Part shown: piece after piece, positions 1-5,025 of the stretch
How the letters are laid out: the number at the start of each line of letters is the position of its first letter
How positions within the stretch are numbered: position 1 is the stretch's first letter
Assembly (NCBI GenBank): GCA_023424865.1
Contig: JAFADM010000180.1
Coordinates: 1-5,025 of the forward strand
DNA from: Bacillota bacterium
GTDB taxonomy: Bacteria > Bacillota_A > Clostridia > DSM-8532
DNA: 5,025 nucleotides
Direction: 5' to 3'
Made by a program: the position numbers and the translations under genes
The notes under the pieces: generated by a model
The model's input: only the letters and a program-made list of their open reading frames with translations
The model's database searches: none
What the model was told of the DNA's origin: nothing

Positions 1-22
1 CAAAAAATTGAAGCTATGAACT

Positions 23-64
23 TAAAGCGGCTTATGGAGTATTTTTACCCCATAGGCTGCTTTA
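23..64. terminator. Candidate (possibly bidirectional) terminator hairpin at the operon end
   Basis: Positions 27-41 pair with 46-60 around a four-base loop, and flanking AAA/TTT extend the stem to 24-63, with one more T-A pair at 23/64. In the minus-strand RNA, 12 of the 15 core pairs are Watson-Crick, one is G.U and two are A-C mismatches. In plus-strand RNA there are two G.U pairs and one mismatch. The minus-strand tail is UUUAAGUUC, only moderately U-rich; the plus-strand tail is UUUAGUUUUAU. The stop codon of the 588-residue gene (45-47) falls in the loop and upper stem. It could end the operon and also a convergent gene left of the window. Confidence 0.45.
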
Positions 65-1811
65 GTTTTATAAAATCATAAACCGTGCACCCTGTTAAGC
101 CGTGGGCCGTTATGACACCGCTTCCCAGCTCGCTTTTCACATAAGGAGATTCAAAGAGGGGATAGGGAAAGAGAATTTCTTTTCCGTCTACCTGGCGTAT
201 CCTTGCCTCCATGTAAAGGCATTTGCCGCCGCTTTCATAGCTGAGGGACATTTTGGAGGGGTTAAAGGCAATGGGATTGGCGGTGACTCTTAAAACAAAG
301 CTCTCAAAGCTTTCGTCTTCATTGGAAGCCTCACAGACACAGGCATGGCGTGCTCCGAAGGACAATACCTCAAAGCCTGCGTTTTCGCCCGAAGCCCAGG
401 TATAGCCCTCGGAGAACCAGAGCCCTGCGTGGGTACCCCTGAAGCTCACAAAAAGCCAGCTTCCCAGCTCCTCAACCCTGTCGAAAACCTCCTTCGGAAC
501 ATAGGCATGAATGTGCTCAAGCTGCTTTTTTCCATCCTCCCGGCTGTTGTTCTGGCCATGAGCAATATCGTATACGGCCAGTACCGCATTTTTGTGGCAA
601 AAGGTCTGTACACATCCGCAGCCCAGATCTCCCGTCCATTCATTATGGGCGCTGTGGGGCTCGGTGCCGGGATGATGGGTAAAAATTCTTGCACGGGTGT
701 GTCCGAGAAAGGTAAGATCCCACTCATGCTGCTGGTGATGGGCGTACCAGCGGGCCTTGGAAGCCTTGGGGTAATCGTCCTGGCTGTTTACGGCTCCAAG
801 AAGATAATGAGGTGTAACATAGGTGTATTTGCTGATATAGCCTTCGTGTCGGGGAAAGGGAGGAATGAGATGCAAATGGCCGCACTCCAGGTTTTCATAA
901 GCTGTGCTGTTCCTGCCAAGAGCAATTTCATATACCACGGGAGAGGGAATATAGGAGGAAAAAAGGGCTTCTATGGGATAATGGCTTTTCGAGATATCCG
1001 TGTAAGGGTGGCCGAAATACAGGTAATAAAGGCCCAGGGTTCCGTCACAGGCGTGATCCAGGGCCGAATTGGGATAAATACGTCCGTGGGCGCCTCCGTA
1101 GAGCCCTTCCCGGCTGTCTGAAACCATATCCAGAAGCAGTACATCCATGGTCATACGGGAGAGCAGGCGCATTTCCTCATCCCCGGCGAAGTCATAGAGG
1201 TCGTAGAGGCAGGCAAAGATCTCGGACATATACCCGCAGGAATCAAATTCGGCCCAGCCGTGCCTGGCCCTGAAGCGGAGAAACTCCTTAATATAGGCCT
1301 CCTCCTCAGGAACAGCATCAAAGCCGGAAAGTCCGCACCACTCAAATAGGAGCTCCGGGTATCTTTGCGCAAAAAGGTATTTGGCCGTATGGTACAGAAG
1401 CCGGTGGTTTTCCGAATCGTACATGCTCCTGAAATCATGTTTGGTGTAGAAATCCTGAAGTGTTTTTAAAAGATCCGCAGGAAGGCTTTTGTCCAGAGTA
1501 TACAGAATCCTTATAAGACGTCTTGCCGTAAAATCGCATTCTCCTTTGTGATCCCTTCCGTTGGGATGGGGAATTTCAAACCAGAGCCCCACCTTCTCCA
1601 GGTGGCTTAAAGCCTCGTTTTCCCTAATGCCATGGCTTATATGAATGCCGGCCAGGCCCCCGTAAATATCCTCCCGGGCATCCTTTAAAAATAAGACTTC
1701 AGTAAGAGTCTGCCTTTTTTCTTCCAATTCCCTCACAGCCTTGTCGCAAAGGCGGAGGGTGTCTTCTGAAAAAAGCGCAGATGCATCATTCTTTGTTAAA
1801 TTCCAATACAT
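45..1811 (-). CDS. Uncharacterised cytoplasmic protein, probable helical-toroid plus beta-sandwich polysaccharide lyase or glycosidase
   Basis: This 588-residue protein belongs to a family I recognise only as hypothetical. Residues about 1-270 are mostly helical and carry spaced motifs S133-E-N-H136, G185-W-A-E-F189, Y194 and Y238-G-G-A-H-G-R244. The rest looks beta-rich, with Y335...H362-W364 and T378-H-H-P-G382. That order, helices then sheets, is the layout of heparinase II/III and alginate-lyase-like proteins. N135-H136 followed by Y194 recalls the Asn-His...Tyr sites of PL5 and PL17 lyases, but this is inference. No signal peptide or membrane helix is visible, so it should act in the cytoplasm on imported sugar. 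The start at 1811 is forced: an in-frame TGA lies 15 bases upstream of the ATG, and the local Shine-Dalgarno (AGGG) is weak. It is the last gene of the transport operon, 105 bases behind the binding-protein gene. Alternatives are a glycoside hydrolase of the six-hairpin type or a catalytically inactive relative. Confidence 0.8.
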   Translation of the reverse strand: MYWNLTKNDASALFSEDTLRLCDKAVRELEEKRQTLTEVLFLKDAREDIYGGLAGIHISHGIRENEALSHLEKVGLWFEIPHPNGRDHKGECDFTARRLIRILYTLDKSLPADLLKTLQDFYTKHDFRSMYDSENHRLLYHTAKYLFAQRYPELLFEWCGLSGFDAVPEEEAYIKEFLRFRARHGWAEFDSCGYMSEIFACLYDLYDFAGDEEMRLLSRMTMDVLLLDMVSDSREGLYGGAHGRIYPNSALDHACDGTLGLYYLYFGHPYTDISKSHYPIEALFSSYIPSPVVYEIALGRNSTAYENLECGHLHLIPPFPRHEGYISKYTYVTPHYLLGAVNSQDDYPKASKARWYAHHQQHEWDLTFLGHTRARIFTHHPGTEPHSAHNEWTGDLGCGCVQTFCHKNAVLAVYDIAHGQNNSREDGKKQLEHIHAYVPKEVFDRVEELGSWLFVSFRGTHAGLWFSEGYTWASGENAGFEVLSFGARHACVCEASNEDESFESFVLRVTANPIAFNPSKMSLSYESGGKCLYMEARIRQVDGKEILFPYPLFESPYVKSELGSGVITAHGLTGCTVYDFIKLKQPMG

Positions 1812-1830
1812 AATTATCCCTGTCTTTCAT
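1786..1830 (-). CDS. Possible 14-codon leader peptide ORF overlapping the 588-residue gene
   Basis: An ATG at 1830 follows GGAGGG with a seven-base gap, a much better ribosome site than that of the large gene. It opens a frame of only 14 codons (MKDRDNYVLEFNKE) ending in TGA. The last 26 bases, stop included, overlap the start of the 588-residue gene in another frame. The peptide resembles nothing I recognise. It may be a translational coupling device that delivers ribosomes to the ATG at 1811. Alternatively it is the displaced start of the large gene: removing one base between 1812 and 1830 would bring this ATG in frame and add six residues. Whether the peptide is made cannot be told from one sequence. 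Confidence 0.4.
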   Translation of the reverse strand: MKDRDNYVLEFNKE

Positions 1831-1834
1831 AAAT

Positions 1835-1894
1835 TTGCCCTCCGTACCTTTCCCGTGATTGGGCCTGATAAGGCCGGAAAGATACAGAGGGCAA
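1835..1894 (-). promoter_or_regulatory. Long intergenic RNA hairpin masking a Shine-Dalgarno site
   Basis: Positions 1876-1894 (5' arm in the minus-strand RNA) pair with 1835-1853 over 19 consecutive positions. Seventeen pairs are Watson-Crick and two (1843/1886 and 1847/1882) are G.U in the minus-strand transcript; in plus-strand RNA the same two would be C-A mismatches. That asymmetry favours a structure working in the operon mRNA. The 22-base interior holds a second hairpin, a GGCCU/AGGCC stem with a four-base loop (1862-1875), stacked on the 5' arm, plus eight free bases. The 3' arm contains GGAGGG (1838-1843), the Shine-Dalgarno of the ATG at 1830. Only three U residues follow the stem, so it is a poor intrinsic terminator. 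A role in mRNA stability or in throttling downstream translation is inferred. Confidence 0.75.
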
Positions 1895-1916
1895 GCATAA
1901 ACCTTAAGCTGTATGC

Positions 1917-3617
1917 CTAATTCTGTGAATACCAGGCGTTGGCTTCCTCTGTCAGGGTGCTTCCGCCCTTGCTTTTCCATTCCTGAACATAGGTGTCGTA
2001 ATAGTCTATCGGCAGGGTGCCCTGAATGATTTTAAGCCACATTTCATCTCTGTAGGCCTGAAGCTCGGCCTGGTACTTGGACTGGGAAGGGAGAGCCGTA
2101 TAAAGCTTGGATAAATAACCTACATCGGCTGCCAGTCCTGGATAGGTGGACTGTATTTCGCTGCGCCATTTGAGCCCGGGATCATTGTCGCCCTGGGCAA
2201 AGAAGGCATCATTGGAAGGGTTCTCTGCACCATAAAGGCTTCTTAAGGCCATTAGCCCCATCTGATTTTTCACCTTGTTGTCAATGCCTTCGGCAGCAAG
2301 GGGCCAGCCTCCCTCCTGGAAGGTGTAGTGCTCCCCTTCGATACCGTTTAATGCCAGGTTGCACAAATCCAGATCCCGTGCAAAGATATCCTGTATCTGA
2401 AACAGGGCGGCAAGCTTATCCATGTCCTTGTTAAGGTCCGCATTATAAAGAATGCTGCCGTTGCTTCCTGAGACGGTGTACCGCAAAAAGCCGCCTTTGT
2501 CCCCCTTGGGGCCTTCAATCCATGGTCCGATAACCACATTGGCGTCAGCACCCTGAATTTTCTGGAACTCCTGAAGAACCGTACCTGCAGTTCCCCCCTC
2601 CACTAAAACAGGCTGGTAGTGGCCCATGCTGGCAGAGTGGGTAACGCCGATGCGGCCGTTGACAAAGGATTGGCTGATGGCCCAGTAACCACCGGTGTTT
2701 TCACCGGTTACAAATTCCGGGTCAAGAATACCGTCGGCAAAGAACTGCCGGATAAGAGACAGGGCGTCCTTGTTGCCGGGCATGATGTCCGCTGCTACAA
2801 GCTGGCCGTCAACATCATACCAATGTCCGTAATCCATGTGCAAAAAGCCGGGGAAGCCGCCGTAGGCGCCGAAGATGACGTTAAGCATGGTAGTGGAAAG
2901 TCCGTAGGTGTCGTTCTTTCCGTTATTGTCCGGATCCTCGTTTTTAAACCGGTACATAAGCTTCACAAAGTCGTCCAGAGTTTCAGGCACCTGGGCATTG
3001 AGCTTTTCAAGCCATTGCTTGTTGTAAATGACATTAATAGGAGAACCCGTCTGTCTTGCAATATAGGGTACGCTGGCCATTTTGCCCTCATACATTGTCA
3101 TTTTCCAGGCAACGTCAGCTATGGCCTTGTTACTGCCGTTGGGGCCGCCGGAATCAATAAAGGCGGCTACCGCAGGGGCATTTTCACGGAAGAAAGACTC
3201 CTCCCAGTTGGCGATAACGCCCTGGCGGTTGTATTCCAGAAAGGCAGCGTCGTCAATGCCGCGGAAGATGTCGGGGGCATCCCCCGATGCAATACGGATA
3301 TTAAGAAGCTCGGCGTACTGCCCGTTTTCAATGTACACATTTTCAAGATCCACATCATAGCCGTATTCTAAAAGCTTTTCCTCCACCATAGGCGTTATGA
3401 TGTCATTTTCCACCTGGGAGAACATGTAGGGCGCAACCGTAATCTTACCCGACCATTTAATGGGATTCTCCGAGGGGGTGCCGGAAGCGGATGCAGAGGA
3501 AGGGGTAACCGAGGCATTGGGGCCGGAAGTGCCGCCTGAGCTTCCGCAGCCGGTGACAAGCAAAGCCGTCAGGGACAAAAGACAGGTAAGGCGAAAGGAA
3601 AGAGTTCCTTTTTTCAT
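1917..3617 (-). CDS. Extracellular solute-binding lipoprotein of a sugar ABC transporter (LplA-like)
   Basis: This 566-residue lipoprotein captures the carbohydrate outside the cell and hands it to the two permeases. Residues 1-24 are a lipoprotein signal: Lys2-Lys3, a hydrophobic core, and the lipobox V21-T22-G23-C24, with Cys24 the predicted lipidated residue. A Gly/Ser/Thr/Pro-rich tether runs to about 52. The mature part looks like a type-2 periplasmic binding fold, with the common S111-G-D-A-P-D-I motif near its start. An Asp/Asn loop (D228, D230, N232, K234, D236) resembles the calcium-binding loops seen in many proteins of this group. Several Trp and Tyr residues could stack on sugar rings. 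The length of about 560 fits the LplA/YtcQ group, which is larger than ordinary maltose-type binding proteins. It ends in TAG and is flanked on both sides by inverted repeats. Ligand is unknown. Confidence 0.94.
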   Translation of the reverse strand: MKKGTLSFRLTCLLSLTALLVTGCGSSGGTSGPNASVTPSSASASGTPSENPIKWSGKITVAPYMFSQVENDIITPMVEEKLLEYGYDVDLENVYIENGQYAELLNIRIASGDAPDIFRGIDDAAFLEYNRQGVIANWEESFFRENAPAVAAFIDSGGPNGSNKAIADVAWKMTMYEGKMASVPYIARQTGSPINVIYNKQWLEKLNAQVPETLDDFVKLMYRFKNEDPDNNGKNDTYGLSTTMLNVIFGAYGGFPGFLHMDYGHWYDVDGQLVAADIMPGNKDALSLIRQFFADGILDPEFVTGENTGGYWAISQSFVNGRIGVTHSASMGHYQPVLVEGGTAGTVLQEFQKIQGADANVVIGPWIEGPKGDKGGFLRYTVSGSNGSILYNADLNKDMDKLAALFQIQDIFARDLDLCNLALNGIEGEHYTFQEGGWPLAAEGIDNKVKNQMGLMALRSLYGAENPSNDAFFAQGDNDPGLKWRSEIQSTYPGLAADVGYLSKLYTALPSQSKYQAELQAYRDEMWLKIIQGTLPIDYYDTYVQEWKSKGGSTLTEEANAWYSQN

Positions 3618-3622
3618 AATTT

Positions 3623-3629
3623 CCTCCTT
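3623..3629 (-). promoter_or_regulatory. Strong ribosome binding site that sets the binding-protein start
   Basis: A perfect AAGGAGG lies five bases before the ATG at 3617. It decides against the upstream in-frame ATG at 3671, which would put 18 non-signal residues in front of the lipoprotein signal peptide. It is the best Shine-Dalgarno in the window, consistent with high output of the binding protein. Confidence 0.9.
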
Positions 3630-3645
3630 GTATTCGTTTATAGAA

Positions 3646-3669
3646 GGCGGTATTCCCGGGATAACCGCC
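3646..3669 (-). repeat. Imperfect 24-bp palindrome upstream of the binding-protein gene
   Basis: The arms GGCGGT (3646-3651) and ACCGCC (3664-3669) are exact inverted copies around a central TCCCGGGA palindrome; 20 of 24 positions are symmetric. In minus-strand RNA this gives at least a 6-bp GC-rich stem with a 12-base loop, ending 16 bases upstream of the AAGGAGG site. It could be an RNA stem that protects the 5' end of a processed binding-protein message, or a protein-binding operator. No U-run follows it, so it is not a terminator. Confidence 0.5.
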
Positions 3670-3700
3670 ATTCATGCTATGAGGGAAGGCAAATTCTTTG

Positions 3701-4609
3701 TCATCCTTTGAGGGAGCCTACCATAATGCCTTTGACAAAGTATTTCTGGATGAAGGGATAAATGCAGATAATGGGTACGGTGGCTACAAAAATGGCGGAG
3801 GCCTTTAAGCCCTCCGGGCTGATGGCGGCAGTATTGTCATTCATCATATTGGGATTGAGATCCAGCATTTGCTGGGTTCCCTCGAGTATAATGCGCCTAA
3901 GGACAATTTGAAGCACATATTTATTGGTATCCCGGATATAAAGAAGCACATCAAACCAGGCGTTCCAGTGGCCAACGGCAAGCCATAGAGCCACTGTTGC
4001 CAGAATAGGTGTGGAAACGGGAAGGACAATCCGAAAGAAAATGGTGAACCTTCCGGCCCCGTCAATCATGCAGGATTCCTCCAGCTCCTCGGGAAGAGAG
4101 GAAAAGTAGTTTCGCATAAGCACCAGATTATAGGCGCCCACCAGCCCCGGAAGAATCATGACGGCGTAATTATCAAACAGGTTGAGGCTTTTAATAAGCA
4201 AATAGCTTGGGATAAGCCCGCCTGAGAAAAACATGGTAAAGATGATGAAGAAGGTCCAAAAGGTACGGTGGGGGAAATATTTCTTGGAAAGGACATAGGC
4301 TCCAAAGGCTGTAAAAAGAAGCTGTATGGCCGTGCCGATGACCGTTCGAAGAAGGGTGTTGCCATAGCCTGTCCATATAAAATGGCTGTTCAGAACCGAT
4401 TTATAATTGGAGAAGGTTAAGTTCTCAGGCCAGAGATGAAGTCCGCCCTTAATAGCAAATTCCGAGGGGCTCAAGGAGATGGACAGAAGGTGCATAAAAG
4501 GCAGGATGATGGAGACGGAAAAGAGTATGAGCAAAAACCCGTTGACATATGGGAAGGCGCTGAGGCGCCGGTTGGGATTCTTTTTGGTGAGGGGCAGAGT
4601 TCCAATCAT
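3701..4609 (-). CDS. Carbohydrate ABC transporter permease, YtcP/LplC type
   Basis: This complete 302-residue membrane protein is the second permease of the importer and has the usual family length. Hydrophobic segments at about 22-42, 85-107, 116-138, 146-166, 198-214 and 270-288 give the six helices expected for this subfamily. The ATPase-docking loop is at 178-197, with D183-G184-A185 and closing L196-P197. Its EAA signature is degenerate and reads E178-S179-C180. The C-terminal tail QKYFVKGIMVGSLKG (288-302) is a hallmark of YtcP/LplC permeases. The start is supported by an AAGGAAGG site. The gene is 17 bases behind permease 1 and 83 bases ahead of the binding-protein gene, so the three form one transport operon. 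By family knowledge, relatives move rhamnogalacturonan-type or other complex oligosaccharides using a shared MsmX-like ATPase. The actual substrate here is unknown. Confidence 0.95.
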   Translation of the reverse strand: MIGTLPLTKKNPNRRLSAFPYVNGFLLILFSVSIILPFMHLLSISLSPSEFAIKGGLHLWPENLTFSNYKSVLNSHFIWTGYGNTLLRTVIGTAIQLLFTAFGAYVLSKKYFPHRTFWTFFIIFTMFFSGGLIPSYLLIKSLNLFDNYAVMILPGLVGAYNLVLMRNYFSSLPEELEESCMIDGAGRFTIFFRIVLPVSTPILATVALWLAVGHWNAWFDVLLYIRDTNKYVLQIVLRRIILEGTQQMLDLNPNMMNDNTAAISPEGLKASAIFVATVPIICIYPFIQKYFVKGIMVGSLKG

Positions 4610-4615
4610 AATAAA

Positions 4616-4623
4616 CCTTCCTT
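4616..4623 (-). promoter_or_regulatory. Ribosome binding site of permease 2
   Basis: The minus-strand sequence AAGGAAGG lies six bases before the ATG at 4609 and just after the upstream permease's TAA. It supports this start and indicates independent but closely spaced translation of the two permeases. Confidence 0.7.
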
Positions 4624-4626
4624 TAC

Positions 4627-5025
4627 TTACCAGATGCCGTATTCGCCGATGCTGTTGCTGATTTTGTTGGTGATGATGACCAGGGTAAAGCCGATGAGGT
4701 TTTTAAACAGTCCCACGGCGGTAGCCAGGCTGTATTTCATTTGACCCAGGCCGTAGCGGTAAACATAGGTATCGATGATATCGGCAGTTTCATAAACTGC
4801 CGTATTATACATGTTAAGGACCTGATCGAAGCCCGCGTTCATAATGCCCCCCAGATTGAGGATAAACATGATGATGATGGTAGGGGTCAGCATGGGAAGC
4901 GTTATGTAGAAGATTTTTTGGAACCGGCCCGTACCATCGCATTCAGCAGCCTCATAGATTTCCTGGCTTATGCCTGCAATGGTGGCAAGATAGATGATGG
5001 AGCCCCAGCCCGCACCCTTCCAGAC
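4627..5025 (-). CDS. Sugar ABC transporter permease, LplB/YteP type (5'-truncated by window edge)
   Basis: This is the C-terminal 132 residues of an inner-membrane permease of a CUT1-type carbohydrate ABC importer. The frame is open to the right edge, so the start and the first transmembrane helices lie outside the window. An internal ATG at 4893 is not the start, because the residues before it contain the family's cytoplasmic coupling (EAA) loop. In fragment numbering that loop has E25-A26-A27, G31 and a closing L43-P44. Usual G-A is replaced by G31-T32. Hydrophobic stretches follow at about 45-62 and 99-121. The segment FDQVLNMYN...ETADIIDTYVYRYGL (66-93) is typical of LplB/YteP permeases. 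By family knowledge it pairs with the next gene's product to form the pore and docks a separately encoded ATPase. It ends in TAA, 17 bases before the next start. Substrate is not readable from sequence; complex oligosaccharides are the usual cargo of this group. Confidence 0.93.
   Translation of the reverse strand, partial: VWKGAGWGSIIYLATIAGISQEIYEAAECDGTGRFQKIFYITLPMLTPTIIIMFILNLGGIMNAGFDQVLNMYNTAVYETADIIDTYVYRYGLGQMKYSLATAVGLFKNLIGFTLVIITNKISNSIGEYGIW

Noticed and set aside
345..1121. Plus-strand open frame of 258 codons
   Set aside because: It is antisense to the well-supported 588-residue gene, lacks a recognisable domain, and its composition is that of a mirror frame of a GC-balanced gene.
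1835..1894. Intergenic stem as a rho-independent terminator
   Set aside because: The stem is followed by only three U residues and then the ATG at 1830, with no U-tract in either direction.
1831..1980. Longer 64-codon frame (from 1980) that contains the leader ORF as its end
   Set aside because: Its first part overlaps the binding-protein C-terminus out of frame and has no ribosome site of note; only the last 14 codons, after GGAGGG, deserve mention.
2619..3371. Plus-strand open frame of 250 codons
   Set aside because: It lies wholly inside the binding-protein gene on the opposite strand and has no family resemblance.
3618..3671. N-terminal extension of the binding protein from the ATG at 3671
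   Set aside because: The ATG at 3617 has a perfect AAGGAGG at proper distance and begins directly with a lipoprotein signal peptide; the extension would block it and cross the palindrome at 3646-3669.
3618..3700. Internal promoter before the binding-protein gene
   Set aside because: A TTGCCT-like box is present on the minus strand, but no convincing -10 lies at correct spacing.
4436..4744. Plus-strand open frame across the permease junction
   Set aside because: It is antisense to both permease genes, whose identities are clear, and has no recognisable product.
4627..4893. Short permease starting at the ATG at 4893
   Set aside because: The frame continues without a stop to the window edge and contains the conserved EAA loop upstream of this ATG, so the gene is truncated by the window and does not start here.

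Overview
The window holds four genes, all on the minus strand and all read in one direction, so in transcription order it runs from the right edge to the left. The base composition is close to balanced. Shine-Dalgarno sites are strong (AAGGAGG type), and the genes are of the LplB / YtcP-LplC / LplA carbohydrate-uptake type. This points to a Firmicute, most likely a Lachnospiraceae-like clostridium or a Paenibacillus-like bacillus. That assignment is inference from protein style, since no marker gene is present.

Layout in transcription order: (1) 5025-4627, the C-terminal 132 residues of an LplB/YteP-type sugar ABC permease, cut by the window edge. (2) 4609-3701, a complete YtcP/LplC-type permease. 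(3) 3617-1917, a lipoprotein solute-binding protein. (4) 1811-45, a 588-residue protein without a signal peptide. It looks like a helical-toroid plus beta-sandwich carbohydrate-active protein (heparinase/alginate-lyase-like architecture), but I cannot place it in a named enzyme family. The simplest reading is a CUT1 oligosaccharide importer whose cargo is handled in the cytoplasm by the fourth gene. No ATPase, sensor kinase or regulator lies in the window. Importers of this type usually borrow a shared MsmX-like ATPase encoded elsewhere.

The intergenic spaces carry RNA structure. A 24-bp imperfect palindrome lies between permease 2 and the binding-protein gene. A 19-bp stem, perfect in minus-strand RNA if two G.U pairs are counted, lies between the binding-protein gene and the 588-residue gene. 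The latter buries the only strong Shine-Dalgarno sequence of that junction. That Shine-Dalgarno serves a 14-codon overlapping leader ORF and not the 588-residue gene itself. A third hairpin straddles the end of the last gene and is a candidate terminator. Together they suggest that the binding protein is made in excess and the putative enzyme is throttled or translationally coupled. This is the most interesting part of the window.

No RNA genes, mobile elements, CRISPR arrays or long repeats were seen. No intergenic stretch exceeds about 110 bases. The large plus-strand open frames are antisense shadows.
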